64,000 nucleotides of DNA, from contig JAOSKR010000003.1 in the NCBI GenBank assembly GCA_027493545.1, positions 305,360 through 369,359 of the forward strand, written 5' to 3'. The notes under the pieces are model-generated. The model searched no databases. It was given only the letters and a program-made list of their open reading frames with translations, and was not told the origin of the DNA. The position numbers and the translations under genes were made by a program. Shown here piece by piece: positions 37,616 through 48,292 of the stretch (positions within the stretch are counted from its first letter, which is position 1; each line of letters begins with the position of its first letter). This stretch comes from Roseovarius sp. (GTDB lineage Bacteria; Pseudomonadota; Alphaproteobacteria; Rhodobacterales; Rhodobacteraceae).

Positions 37616-37902
37616 CCTACCTCCGCCGACACGGAGCGAGCCTTTGTGACCTGCTCGATGCGCTCGAGGACCCCACCGGGTTTACGGGGCTCTGCGACCT
37701 GCACACGGCTTATAGTCAGCCGTTTCCGGACCCGAAAGCTGTGCAAACCGCACTGCGCTCGATCCATCGGGCTTTGGAGGGACTGGCACCGTCGGCGCTC
37801 GATCGGATTGGCCAGGCCCGGAATCTGCCCGCGTCCGACATGACGATGTGGCACGGCGCGCGCATCAGCGAGCTGCTGGCGCGGTTTAGCTATGCCCGAT
37901 AA
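37616..37902 (+). pseudogene. 3' fragment of an unidentified gene, cut by IS21 copy 2
   Basis: Immediately after the IS right end, 95 codons remain open to the stop at 37900-37902 ('TYLRRHGASLCDLLDALEDP', 'HGARISELLARFSYAR'). The codon usage and GC look like real coding sequence, and the frame has no start because the IS replaced it. I do not recognise the family. The 5' part is not found elsewhere in the window. Confidence 0.5.
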
Positions 37903-38540
37903 TCACCTCAACAGGCTGCGCCTCAATTGGGCGCGGCCGCAGCCGGTGTACAAGCAACAGGATTTCCGTGACGCCAGTCACTCGCAGCATCTGGCATTCG
38001 TGGCAGACTCCGTACAATTCAGGGCGAACAGCACTTAGCCGATTCGAAGCATGGGAAGGTGGAATTCGCTGCTAATATGCTTGGAAAGAGGTCCTCTGCT
38101 CATCTCTCTGTCAGCGCGGGCAATTTCATTGCTTTGATCTACACTGGTACCATGCAGCGCTGCCGGAATGACCATTCGCAACACGCTGCTCCGTTCCGCT
38201 CTGTGCGCCTGACAGGCTCCGATATCTCCAATAGCCATTGCGGAATCCCAAAAATCCTCAATCAGATCTCACCCGGCCCCCTTCCCACTGCATACTGAGG
38301 AAGGAATGGCATGGACGATCCCACCAGAACAGAACTTGCTGATTTGAAATCGAGATATGCCGAATAATTCGACCTGATGTGACAGCATTGAGACCATAGT
38401 CGTTCGGAGGTAACTTCCACCCACCTCGCCTCGGGGCACCAGCCAACCGCCGAGTAGGCTGATCAATTTGTCGCTCCGTAAACCCGTTGTCCAGGGCCGG
38501 GTGCCCTGGATTGACCGAACCCGGTATTCGCCAAGTGACC
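37903..38540. other. Stretch without a recognisable gene before tniQ
   Basis: About 640 bases of lower-GC DNA with many stops. Short open frames on the minus strand (for example 38269-38565) overlap the tniQ start and have no family features. The tniQ promoter is expected here; none is obvious. Confidence 0.45.
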
Positions 38541-40390
38541 ATGCTACCTGTCTCCAGCCCTCCACCTGCTGCCCGGGAAACAGTCTATTCGTATCTGTCC
38601 CGCCTTGCTGCGACGTGGCGGACGGAGGTCCCGGATCTTGCCCGTGACATGGGAGCCCCTTTCAAGCATTTCCTTGAACAGGACGCCGAGGCCTTCGAGA
38701 TCCTTGCCGACTGGGCAAACCTTGACGCGCACCAGTTGAAAGAGATGCTCTCCTGGACCGGGATCCGGGCCGGAAACGTAAGGATGAACTTCCGTGGGGA
38801 GCAGCTGGTGTCCCGGGCGCTTCGCAATCCGGTGATGAGGGGGTGCCCTGTTTGCCTTCGCGAGGACGTTGAGGGGCATGTAGGATCAGCCACGGCAGCG
38901 ATGGTCCTGCGCGGGGATTGGCAGATGCGAGAGGTCAATGTCTGTGTCCGGCACAGCCATCCTCTGATTCCGCTATGGGGTTCAGACAATCCTCGCGACC
39001 GGTATGACATCCAAGCGCGCCTGCGCGAGATAGAAGACGACATTCTGTCTGGGGCGCTGGAGCAACCGGCAACTCCGCCCTCCCTTTACGATCTATGGCT
39101 GGATCGGCGGCTTCTGGATGGCCAGGATGAGACATGGTTCAGGAAACTCCCCCTGTTTGCCGCCACAACTTGCTGCCGGCTATTGGGGCACGCCCTCCCT
39201 ATGGAAAATCAGACCGAAGGCACACCTGACCCGGGCTCGGTTCATGCCGCCGGTTTTAATGTTGCACGACACGGCGAGACCGCCATCCGAAAGGCCCTCG
39301 ATCAGATTGCTGCGGCGGCCACTGGCCACCTTGATGAGCCCAACAAAGCCTTCGGCGCACTGTTTACTGCACTCAACAGAGATTATGCAGAGGAAGATGG
39401 GTTCGGCCCGCTGCGCCGTATCTTGCGGGAGTCCATCCTTGACCATTGGCCCATCGCCCCCGGCGAAGTCCTGCTGGGTGAAGTTGTCACCGAACGCCGC
39501 CTGCACTCCCTCGTTACCGCGGCGAAGGAGATCGGCGTTGGTGCGAATATTATCGAGAAATTCCTGATCGAGGCCGACGCATTCTGCGGCCAAGGTTTTC
39601 GCCCCCGGAGTCGCCGTGTTTTTGACGCACATGCGTATGCCGAATTGCTGGCTGAAATCCCCACTCTTGTTAGCTCCCCCTCGATGCGCAAGGCGATGGG
39701 GGCAACGAAAAGCGAACTCGCCGCGCTGAAGGAAGAGGGCCTTTTGATTCCGCGCACGCGCGCCAGCAAGATCAAGAACCCATGGCGGATTTCGGACGGG
39801 ACAGCCCTTGTCGGCGAGCTCCTTACGAGTGCCCTTCCTGTCGCGCCGGGCGGCGATTATTGGGAGACTCTTCTGCTCGCTTGCCGGCGCTCGGAGGATC
39901 AGCCTGTCGACGTTGGTCGGGGCGATCCGCGAAAAGCGCTTATCCGTGGGGCAACGGGTATCGGTTCCCGGCTTTCACGGGATCGTCGTCAATATGAAGC
40001 AGGTTAACAACCTCGCCAACACGCTCCGAACTTATGAAAACCCCCGTCAAAGCAGAGCTTCCCGGGGTAGCAAGTGCCGCCGCATTCGGTCGGTCAGTCG
40101 GACTGCGCGACCATGGAAACTTTCTTGCCCTGATCGAGGCCGGCCAGACACCTGCGCTGCCCTGTACGAACCCGAGAACGGGACGTCTGCAATACCGCCT
40201 CAGCGCCGAGCACATCGCTTCGTTCCACCGGCGCTTTGTGACGCTGACAACTCTTTCAGAGGAAACCGGACTCCACCGCAACACCTTGAAGCGCCTTCTC
40301 GCGAACTCCCAAGTCACTCGCTTCACCGCGGACGGGCGGGATTTTGGACCGGTCTACTTGCGCTCCGAGGCTGTCAGAGCTGTCAAGTAG
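38541..40390 (+). CDS. tniQ: TniQ-family transposon targeting protein (two frame breaks)
   Basis: About 616 residues over three frames. The first frame (ATG at 38541; open from 38487) carries the TniQ N-terminus and a zinc-finger pattern: 'RGCPVCLREDVEGHVGS', then 'VCVRHSHPL'. The frame changes near 39885-39897 to 'ISLSTLVGAIREKRLSVGQR', and again at the C run 40041-40045 (one C too many) to 'VKAELPGVASAAAFGRSVGL' and an HTH-like end 'LSEETGLHRNTLKRLLANSQ'. TniQ/TnsD proteins recognise the attachment site. The gene lies at the right end next to tRNA-Arg, away from tniAB, suggesting that the element was rearranged or uses a split layout. Confidence 0.85.
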
Positions 40391-40540
40391 CGGAGCAGCG
40401 TTGCTCCGTCGAGGCGGCACACGCGAATGCCCAACTATGCCGAAATCGCCTGAATCGGTCTTCCATAATGGAAATTGTTATTCTTTCCAAATGCTTTACA
40501 AGAAGCTCACCGCAACCTGCGAAAATAGTTCTTGACAGGG

Positions 40541-40579
40541 GTGCGCACGAAAAACCGCCGTTTTGCGCACTCTTATGCC
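40541..40579. repeat. Right-end transposase binding sites
   Basis: GTGCGCAC at 40541-40548 and TGCGCACTCTTATGCC at 40564-40579. Read on the minus strand, the outer site is GGCATAAGAGTGCGCA, matching the left-end GGCAAAAGCGTGCGCA. The outer site ends 25 bases before the encoded CCA of tRNA-Arg. Confidence 0.65.
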
Positions 40580-40603
40580 CCCTTGGCAGCAGATCGGGTT
40601 TGC

Positions 40604-40680
40604 TGGCGATCCCGGGAGGACTCGAACCCCCAACCTGCTGATTAGAAGTCAGCTGCTCTATCCGGTTGAGCTACGGGACC
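40604..40680 (-). tRNA. tRNA-Arg (anticodon TCT), CCA encoded
   Basis: On the minus strand the 77 bases start GGTCCCG and end CGGGATC-G-CCA, forming a complete 7-bp acceptor stem. The D arm is AGCTC...GAGC, the anticodon loop is CTTCTAA with TCT, and the T arm is GGGGGTTCGAGTCCTCC. The 3' end faces the right end of the TniABQ transposon, making it the likely insertion anchor. Confidence 0.95.
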
Positions 40681-40735
40681 GCTGGCGCCCGGTTTACCCG
40701 CGTGCCCGGTCGAGATCAAAGGCTAAAACGACCGC

Positions 40736-41504
40736 TCAGGCGAACGGATCAACGGGGTAGCGCACCGCCGCGAGGTAGAGCCCCTGGGGCGGGCAGACCG
40801 GGCCGCAGGCGGCACGGTCGCGCGCGGCAAGTGCCGCGCCCACGTCATCGGGGGTCCGGGCGCCGGCGCCCACGCGCTCGAGCGTGCCGACGATCGAGCG
40901 CACCTGGTTGTGAAGGAAGGAGCGTGCCCGCAGGCGAAAATGCAGCTCCGGCCCGCCCAGCCCCTCGACCTCGTCGATGGCGATCTCGTCGAGGGTCTTC
41001 ACCGGGCTCTTTGCCTGACAGAGCGCGGCGCGGAAGGTGGTGAAGTCATGGTGCCCCACCAGATGCCCGGCCGCCGCGCGCATCGCCGCGACGTCGAGCG
41101 CGCGCGGCACCTGCCACACCCGCCCGCGATCGTGCACCGCCGGTGCGCGCCGCATCAGCAGGCGGAAGAGATAGCGCCGCTCCAGGGCCGAAAACCGCGC
41201 GTGCCAGTCGTCCGCGACACGGGCGCAGGCGAGGATCGCCACCGGCTGCGGCCTGAGGTGATGGTTGAGCGCCTCCGACAGGCGAAAGGGATCCCAGTCC
41301 CTTGCCAGGTCGCACTGCGCCACCTGCCCCAGTGCATGCACGCCGGCATCGGTGCGCCCGGCCGCGGCGACGGTGTGGGGGCCGGGCTCCAGCCGGGCGA
41401 GCGCGCCCTCGACGGCGCCCTGCACGCTCGGCCGGTCGGCCTGCCGCTGCCAGCCGGCGAACGGGGGCGCCGTGATATTCGATCCTGAGGGCGAAACGGG
41501 GCAT
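40736..41504 (-). CDS. truA: tRNA pseudouridine(38-40) synthase TruA, frame-split near the start
   Basis: About 256 residues. The N-terminus '[14 protein letters not shown]' (ATG at 41502-41504) joins '[21 protein letters not shown]' after removing one base from the run at 41463-41467 (GGGGG on the plus strand). The catalytic Asp is in '[20 protein letters not shown]'; '[20 protein letters not shown]' and '[20 protein letters not shown]' are further TruA landmarks. It converts U38-U40 of tRNA anticodon stems to pseudouridine. It is divergent from ycjX. Confidence 0.92.
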
Positions 41505-41584
41505 GGCGTGGCTCTTAGCGCGGCACCCGGCGGCGGGCAATCCCGCCGTCCGCCGCTCGCGCCCTCTGGCAACCGGGGCGGGCG

Positions 41585-43054
41585 GTGTCTATCTTGGCCT
41601 GCGAACGGGCAGGGAAAGGCGGCGGTTTGATTATCTCCTCCATCGCGGACGGGCTGACGCGCGGCGCCGAGGGTGTCGCGGGGCGCGTCTCGGAGGCGCT
41701 CTTCGAGCCGGTGATCCGCCTCGGGGTCACGGGCCCCGCGCGAGCGGGCAAGACCGTATTCATCACCTCGCTGGTGGCGAACCTGCTCGATCGTGGCCGC
41801 ATGCCGGGCCTCGCGGCGGCGGCCGAGGGGCGTATCGTGGCGGCGTTCCTGCAGCCCCAGCCCGACGACACGGTGCCGCGGTTCGATTTCGAGACCCATC
41901 TCGGCGCGCTCACCGGCCCCGCCCCGCACTGGCCCGAAAGCACCAGCGCGGTCTCCGAGCTTCGCCTGTCGCTGAGGGTGCGGCCTTCGGGGCTGCTGGC
42001 CGGGCTTGCCGGGCCGCGCACGCTGCATCTCGACATCGTCGACTATCCCGGCGAATGGCTGCTCGATCTGGAACTTCTGCACAAGGATTATGCCGCCTGG
42101 TCGGCCGAGGCGCTGGAGCGGCTTGCCCCGCTTCCGCAGGCGGACGCCTTTCGCCGGGCGGTGCGGGACGCCGATCCCGAGGGACCGCATGACGAGCCAA
42201 CGGCGCAGGCGCTGGCGGCGGCCTTCACCGCCTATCTGGGGGCCGCGCGCGCGGCGGGGCATGCCGGCGGCACGCCGGGGCGCTTCCTGCTGCCGGGCGA
42301 TCTGGCCGGCTCGCCGGTACTGACCTTCGCGCCGCTGACGCCCTCGGGGCGGGGCCCCCGCCGCTCGCTCCGGCGCGAGCTGGAGAGGCGTTTCGAGGCC
42401 TACAAGGCGCGCGTGGTCAAACCCTTCTTCCGCGACCATTTCGCCCGCATCGACCGGCAGGTGGTGCTGGTCGACGTGCTCGACGCCATCCATCGCGGCC
42501 CCGCGGCGCTGGAGGAGACGCGCCGCGCCATGGCCGGGATCCTCGGCGCCTTCCGCCCCGGGCGGAACGCCTTTCTCAGCCGCCTCACCGGCGGGCGGCG
42601 GGTCGAGCGCATCCTTTTTGCCGCCACCAAGGCCGACCATCTGCACCATTCCCAGCACGCGCGCCTGGCCGCGATCATGGTGGCGCTGATGCGCGAGGCG
42701 CGCGACCGCGCCGATTTCGCCGGTGCCGAAACCGCGTCCATGGCCATCTCCTCGCTGCGCGCCACCACCGAGGAGACACGCGCCCACGAGGGCCGGCAAC
42801 TCGCCTTTGTGCGCGGCACGCTGCTGACTGCGGATGGCGGGCGCGGGCGGCAGGCGGCGTTTCATCCCGGCGATCTGCCGCAAGACCCCGCGCTGCTGCT
42901 GCAACCGGCGCGGGCGGGAGCCGGGGAATGGCTCGACGGCGATTATGGCGCGATGCGGTTCGCGCCGGCGCCGCTGACGTTGAAACCTGGCGAGGGGCCG
43001 CCGCATATCCGGCTCGACCAAGCCGCGCAATTCCTGTTCGGAGACCGGCTATGA
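41585..43054 (+). CDS. ycjX: YcjX-family P-loop NTPase
   Basis: 489 residues from a GTG start (a TTG at 41627 is an alternative that removes the unusual leader). Walker A is GPARAGKT near residue 50 and Walker B-like '[16 protein letters not shown]' near 150; '[14 protein letters not shown]' and '[15 protein letters not shown]' are conserved in the YcjX/DUF463 family of dynamin-like stress GTPases. It overlaps the next gene, a YcjF homologue, by ATGA, the usual pairing. In enterobacteria the pair belongs to the phage-shock regulon; the role here is unknown. Confidence 0.88.
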   Translation: MSILACERAGKGGGLIISSIADGLTRGAEGVAGRVSEALFEPVIRLGVTGPARAGKTVFITSLVANLLDRGRMPGLAAAAEGRIVAAFLQPQPDDTVPRFDFETHLGALTGPAPHWPESTSAVSELRLSLRVRPSGLLAGLAGPRTLHLDIVDYPGEWLLDLELLHKDYAAWSAEALERLAPLPQADAFRRAVRDADPEGPHDEPTAQALAAAFTAYLGAARAAGHAGGTPGRFLLPGDLAGSPVLTFAPLTPSGRGPRRSLRRELERRFEAYKARVVKPFFRDHFARIDRQVVLVDVLDAIHRGPAALEETRRAMAGILGAFRPGRNAFLSRLTGGRRVERILFAATKADHLHHSQHARLAAIMVALMREARDRADFAGAETASMAISSLRATTEETRAHEGRQLAFVRGTLLTADGGRGRQAAFHPGDLPQDPALLLQPARAGAGEWLDGDYGAMRFAPAPLTLKPGEGPPHIRLDQAAQFLFGDRL

Positions 43055-44045
43055 CCAGGGGCCCGATCGTCATCGACCTCGACGAGACCGACACCGCGCC
43101 GGGCCCCGACACCGCCCCGCCGGTGCCTGAACCCGAGGCGCCGGCGCCGCCCGAGGGCCGCGCGATGCAGACGCTCGCGGTGCTGGCCGCGCGCCGGCCG
43201 TCACGGCTCATGCGGTGGTTCTGGGGGCTTGCGCTGACGCTTTTGGGCGCGGTGCTGGCGGTGGCGGCATGGGATTTCGCCGCCGGGCTGGTCGCGCGGG
43301 TGCCGGTGCTGGGCTATGGCATCTCGGCGCTGATGGCGGCGGTGCTGGTGCTGCTCGCGGGCATCGCGCTGCGGGAGCTTGCCGCCTTTGCCCGCCTGAG
43401 CCGGATCGACCGGCTGCAACGCCAGGCCGAGGCCGCGCTTTCGGGCGACGATCTGCAAGGCGCGCGCGACACGGTGGACGCGCTCAAACGGCTCTACCAC
43501 GGGCGCGAGGACACCAGTTGGGGCCGTGAGCGGCTGGCCCGGGCGCAGGCCGACCAGTTCGACGCCGCGGCGCTGCTGGGCGTGGCCGAGGCCGAGTTGC
43601 TGGGGCCGCTCGATCGCGCCGCGGCGCGCGAGGTCGAGGCGGCGGCGCGGCAGGTCGCGGTCGTCACGGCGCTGGTGCCGCTGGCACTTGCCGATGTGAT
43701 GGTGGCGCTCGGGGCCAATCTGCGCATGATCCGGCGCATCGCCGAGATCTATGGCGGGCGCGCGGGCATTCTCGGCGGCTGGCGGCTGACGCGGGCGGTG
43801 ATGATGCATCTGGTGGCGACCGGCGCGGTGGCGGTGGGCGACGACCTGCTGGGCTCGGTCGCCGGCGGTGGGGTGCTCTCAGGCTTTCGCGCCGCTTTGG
43901 CGAGGGGGTGGTCAATGGCGCGCTCACGGCCCGGGTGGGGGTGGCGGCGATGGAGGTCTGCCGCCCGCTGCCCTTTGCACGCCTCAGCCGGCCATCGGTC
44001 GGCGGGCTGGTGCGGCGCGCGCTCACCGGGCTTTTCGGGCACTAG
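43051..44045 (+). CDS. ycjF: YcjF-family (TIGR01620/DUF697) inner membrane protein, frame-split
   Basis: About 331 residues. After a Pro/Glu-rich N-terminus two hydrophobic segments (near residues 55-75 and 88-110) anchor it, followed by a DUF697 helical region ('AARQVAVVTALVPLALADVM', 'RMIRRIAEIYGGRAGILGGW'). The frame breaks at CTCTCAGGC (43876-43884). Reading it as CTCTCCAGGC restores 'VLSRLSRRFGEGVVNGALTA' and the conserved end 'LVRRALTGLFGH' with a stop at 44043-44045. The missing C is in a CCAGG context. It is co-transcribed with ycjX. Confidence 0.85.
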
Positions 44046-44199
44046 CCCGCGCTGCAAGCCGGGTCTTTCCCGCCCGCCCGGCCGGAAAGAAGCCGGGGCC
44101 CATGCGCGGCCGGGTGTCGGCCGAGCCGCTGTTTGCGCAAAACGGTTTCCCCTCTGTCTTTCGAGACGCTAGAAGAACGTCATCGAGGCAGGAGCAATC

Positions 44200-45716
44200 A
44201 TGAACGTACCCAAACCGGTTTTGTTGTGCATCCTCGACGGCTGGGGGCTGTCCGAACAGACCGAGGCCAACGCCCCGGTGCTGGCCGACACGCCCAATTT
44301 CGACCGGCTCTGGGCGACGTGTCCCCATGCCGAGCTGATCACACACGGGCCCGATGTCGGCCTGCCCGAGGGGCAGATGGGCAATTCCGAGGTGGGGCAC
44401 ATGAATATCGGTGCCGGGCGCGTGGTCGAGATGGACCTGCGCCGGATCGACAGGGCGATTCAGGATGACACCTTCGCCGCGCTGCCGGGGATGGTCCGGT
44501 TTGCCGAACGGATGACCGAAAGCGGCGGCACTGCGCATCTTCTGGGCGTGCTTTCTGACGGCGGCGTGCATTCGCATATCGCCCACATGATGGCCGCCAC
44601 CCGGGCGCTGACCGACCGCGGCATCCCGGTGGCGATCCACGCTTTCACCGACGGGCGCGACGTGGCGCCGGTCTCGGCCAAATCCTATCTCGAGGCGCTC
44701 CGCCGGTCGCTGCCCGAGGGCGCGTTCATCGCCACCGTTTCGGGGCGCTACTACGCGATGGACCGCGACAATCGCTGGGAGCGGGTCGAACTGGCCTACC
44801 GGGCGCTGGCGCTGGGCGAGGGCTATACCGCCGGGACCGCCGCCGATGCCATCGCCGAGGCTTATGGCAAGGGGCGGACGGACGAATTCATCAAGCCCCG
44901 CGTGCTCGGCGATTATAGCGGCATGAAGGATGGCGACGGCATCCTGTGTCTCAATTTCCGCGCCGACCGGGCGCGCGAGATCCTCGCCGCCTTTGCCGAT
45001 CCGGATTTCGACGACTTCGACACCGGCCGCCGGCCGCGTTTCGCCATCGTCAGCGGTTTCACCGAATATTCGCGCCGGCATTCCGACTATATGGACTGCG
45101 TCTTTCCCGACGAACGTCCGGTCAACACGCTGAGTGAATGGGTGGCCAGCCACGGCCGGCGGCAGTTCCATGTCGCCGAAACCGAGAAATACCCCCACGT
45201 CACGTTCTTCCTCAACGGCGGCAAGGAGGCGCCCGAGCCCGGCGAAGAGCGCTACATGGCGCCCTCGCCCCGGGTCGCGACCTACGACCTTTGTCCCGAG
45301 ATGTCGGCGGCGGAGGTGACCGACCATGTGGTGACGGCCATCGCCGGGGGTACGATCTGATCGTTGTCAACTACGCGAATCCCGACATGGTCGGGCATAC
45401 CGGTGACCTTGACGCCGCCATCGCCGCCTGCGAGGCGGTCGATCGCGGCCTGGGCCGGGTTGCGGAGGCGCTGGAGCGCGCCGGCGGGGCGATGATCGTT
45501 ACCGCCGATCACGGCAATTGCGAGACCATGATCGACCCCGCCACCGGCAAGCCGCATACCGCGCACACCACCAACCCGGTACCGGTGATTCTCTTTGGCG
45601 GGCCGGCGGGGGCGCGGCTGCGATCCGGACGGCTGGCCGACGTGGCGCCGACGGTGCTGGCGCTGATGGGATTGCCGAAACCGCCCGAGATGACCGGCGA
45701 GAACCTCATGTCATGA
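44200..45716 (+). CDS. gpmI: 2,3-bisphosphoglycerate-independent phosphoglycerate mutase, split by a one-base deletion
   Basis: About 505 residues in two frames. '[20 protein letters not shown]' (metal Asp), '[19 protein letters not shown]' (catalytic Ser in GNSEVGH), '[15 protein letters not shown]' and '[20 protein letters not shown]' are the GpmI landmarks. The frame breaks at the G run 45346-45350; six G restore '[20 protein letters not shown]' and the metal-site '[11 protein letters not shown]'. It interconverts 3- and 2-phosphoglycerate using Mn. As an essential-type glycolytic gene, the break is unlikely to be real. It overlaps envC by ATGA. Confidence 0.94.
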
Positions 45717-46846
45717 GACTGGCGGCAGCAATCCTCGGCCTCGCTCTGGCCGGCGCCGCAACGGCACAGGATGCCGGCGATCCCGCTCAGGCCGCCCGCG
45801 CCGCGGCGCAAAGACTGGCCGAGGCCGGCGAGATGGTGGACCGGGCCGAGGGCGCACGCAACCGCGTGCGCGCCCTGACCGAAGCGATTCGCGCCTATGA
45901 GGACGGGCTCGAGGCAATGCGCGAGGGTGTGCGCCGCGCCGCCATCCGCGAAGAGACGCTGGCGCGCGAACTCGGCGCCCGCGAGGACTCGATCGCCCGT
46001 CTGCTGGGCGCGCTTCTGGGCATCGGCGCCTCGCCCGGACCGGTGCTGATGCTGCACCCCTCGGGTCCGGTGGGCACCGCGCGCGCGGCGATGATGCTGG
46101 CGGAGGTGACGCCGGCGCTGGAGGCGCAGACCCGGGATCTGCGCCGCGACCTGCAGGAAGTGAGCGTCCTGCGCGCGCTTCAGGAAAGCGCCGCGGCAAA
46201 GCTGCGCGAGGGTCTGGAAAGCACCCAGTCCGCGCGCACGAAACTGAGCCAGGCGGTGGCCGAGCGCACCGACCTGCCCCGCCGGTTTACCGAGGATCCG
46301 CTCCAGACGGCGTTGCTGGTGGCCTCGACCGAGACGCTGGACGGCTTTGCCAGCGGGCTGAGCCAGATCGCGGTGAACGAGGTGCCCGGCAGCCTGCCGG
46401 GCGTCGCCGGGCGCAAGGGCACGTTGCCGCTGCCGGTGAGCGGCACGGTCCTGCACCGGGCCGGAGAAGCCGACGCCGCCGGCATCACCCGCCCCGGCAT
46501 CGTCGTCGCGACCCGGCCCCGGGCGCTGGTGACCACGCCCGCCGCGGCGACGGTGCGCTATCGCGGGCCACTTCTGGATTACGGCAACGTGATCATTCTC
46601 GAGCCCGAGGCGGGCATTTTGCTTGTGATCGCCGGGCTGGATGTGGTCTATGGTGAGACGGGCGAGGTGCTGCCGGGCGGCAGCCCGGTCGGCCTGATGG
46701 GCGGCCCCGGGACCGGTGCCGACGGGCTGTTGGCGGGCGACGCACCGGGAACGGATGCAGGGCGGACGCAAACGCTCTATATAGAGGTCAGACAGGACAA
46801 CGCACCGGTCGATCCCGAAGCGTGGTTCAGGACGGACAAAGGATGA
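45713..46846 (+). CDS. EnvC-like murein hydrolase activator (degenerate LytM/M23 domain)
   Basis: 377 residues with a Sec signal peptide ('[19 protein letters not shown]'). Residues ~25-235 are coiled-coil rich (Glu/Ala/Arg heptads). The C-terminal ~130 residues are an M23/LytM fold ('[21 protein letters not shown]', '[18 protein letters not shown]') without the HxxxD/HxH zinc ligands, as in EnvC-type regulators that activate amidases at the septum. It is coupled to gpmI and ctpA by ATGA-type overlaps, the conserved gpmI-envC-ctpA order of Rhodobacteraceae. Confidence 0.88.
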   Translation: MRLAAAILGLALAGAATAQDAGDPAQAARAAAQRLAEAGEMVDRAEGARNRVRALTEAIRAYEDGLEAMREGVRRAAIREETLARELGAREDSIARLLGALLGIGASPGPVLMLHPSGPVGTARAAMMLAEVTPALEAQTRDLRRDLQEVSVLRALQESAAAKLREGLESTQSARTKLSQAVAERTDLPRRFTEDPLQTALLVASTETLDGFASGLSQIAVNEVPGSLPGVAGRKGTLPLPVSGTVLHRAGEADAAGITRPGIVVATRPRALVTTPAAATVRYRGPLLDYGNVIILEPEAGILLVIAGLDVVYGETGEVLPGGSPVGLMGGPGTGADGLLAGDAPGTDAGRTQTLYIEVRQDNAPVDPEAWFRTDKG

Positions 46847-48200
46847 CGATGCGCATGAAGAAATTCCTGATGGCGGCCGCCGCGGGTACGCTCGGCGGCG
46901 TGGTGGTGACGACCCGGTGGCGGCGCCGCTGCTGGCGCAGGAGGCCGCGAAGACCACCAATGTCTACGAACAGCTCGACCTCTTCGGCGACATCTTCGAG
47001 CGCATCCGCTCCCAGTACGTCGAGAAGGTGGACGAACGCAAACTGATCGAGGCGGCGATCAATGGCATGCTGACCTCGCTCGACCCGCATTCGAGCTATC
47101 TGTCGCCCGACGCCGCCGACGAGATGCGGGTACAGACCCGCGGCGAGTTCGGCGGTCTCGGCATCGAGGTGACGCAGGAAGAGGGTTTCGTCAAGGTGGT
47201 CTCGCCCATCGACGACACCCCGGCGGATGCCGCCGGCATCGAGGCGGGCGACTTCATCACCCACGTTGACGGCGAGAGCGTGCTCGGCCTGACATTGAAC
47301 GAGGCCGTCGACCTGATGCGCGGGCCGGTCGGCTCGGAGATCGTCATCACCGTCGTGCGCGAGGGCGAGGCCGAACCCTTCGACGTGTCGATCATCCGCG
47401 ACACCATCGAGATCAAGGCGGTTCGCGCGCGCCTCGAGCGCGACGCGGTGGTCGTGCGGATCACCACCTTCAACGACCAGACGTACAAGAACCTCGAAAA
47501 CGACATGTTCGAACAGATCGAGGCCGCCGGCGGCATCGACAAGGTCTCGGGCGTGGTGCTCGATCTGCGCAACAATCCCGGCGGCCTGCTGACCCGGGCG
47601 ATCAAGGTCTCGGACGCCTTTCTCGACAGGGGCGAGATCGTCAGCACCCGCGGCCGCAACCCCGAGGACGGCGAGCGTTTCAACGCCACCGAGGGCGACA
47701 TCACCAATGGGCTGCCGATCGTGGTGCTGATCAATGGCGGCTCGGCCAGCGCATCCGAGATCGTGGCCGGCGCGTTGCAGGATCACCATCGCGCCATCGT
47801 CGTGGGCACCAAGAGCTTCGGCAAGGGCTCGGTGCAGACGGTGATGCCGCTCAGGGGCGACGGCGCCATGCGCCTGACCACGGCGCGCTATTACACGCCT
47901 TCGGGACGGTCGATCCAGGCGCTGGGCATCTCGCCCGACATCCTGGTGCCGCAACCGCGCCGGTCGGCCAAGGCCGAGGAGGAGGAGGTCGGGGACGAAG
48001 CCAAGCGTCCCGTCGCCCGTTCCGAGGCCGATCTGCGCGGCCGGCTCGACAACGACAGCCTGACCGAGGACGAGATCCGCCTGATCGAGGAGGACCGCCT
48101 CCGCGCGGAGGCCGCCGCCAAGCTGCGCGAGGAGGACTACCAGATGGCCTATGCCGTCGACGTGCTCAAGGGGTTGGCGACGCTGAAGGCCGCGGAATAG
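46843..48200 (+). CDS. ctpA: Carboxyl-terminal processing protease (S41), frame-split in the signal peptide
   Basis: About 452 residues. The start ATG overlaps the envC stop (ATG at 46855 is an alternative). The signal 'MKKFLMAAAAGTLGGVVVTT' breaks at ACCCGGTGG (46912-46920). Restoring ACCCAGGTGG gives TTQVAAPLLAQEAAKTTNVY, the usual continuation, and puts the lost A in a CCAGG site. The body has a PDZ domain ('GGLGIEVTQEEGFVKVVSPI'), the catalytic Ser in 'NGGSASASEIVAGALQDH' and the Lys in 'GTKSFGKGSVQT'. It is a periplasmic protease that trims C-termini. Confidence 0.93.
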
Positions 48201-48292
48201 GCGGGCCGGGGCGGCTCGCGCGGCCGCCCGCCCCCGTCACCCGCATCGTCCGGTCCGATCCCCTGCCCGCGCCCCGGGGCGCGGGGCCGGTC

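Larger units (their letters stand above)
25825..40590. mobile_element. Degraded Tn7/Tn5053-like transposon (TniA/TniB/TniQ) beside tRNA-Arg
   Basis: About 14.8 kb. Outer inverted motifs GGCAAAAGCGTGCGCA (25835-25850) and its counterpart at 40564-40579 (14 of 16 identical on the opposite strand) mark the two ends; each end has a second GTGCGCA site further in. tniB and a truncated tniA lie at the left end reading outward; tniQ lies at the right end, also reading outward. The right end stops about 15-25 bases from the 3' end of a tRNA-Arg gene, in line with TniQ-directed insertion at tRNA genes. The exact terminal dinucleotides and target duplication could not be fixed. Two IS21-type insertions and glycan genes lie inside. 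Confidence 0.75.

Noticed and set aside
38269..38565. 98-residue minus-strand frame before tniQ
   Set aside because: Overlaps the tniQ start, has no ribosome site or family features, and lies in low-complexity non-coding DNA.
26918..40390. CRISPR-associated (CAST-type) transposon
   Set aside because: No Cas12k or Cascade genes and no direct-repeat array were seen between the transposon ends.
40736..43030. 764-residue minus-strand frame
   Set aside because: Only its last part is truA; the rest is antisense to ycjX and appears joined because of an indel at 41463-41467.
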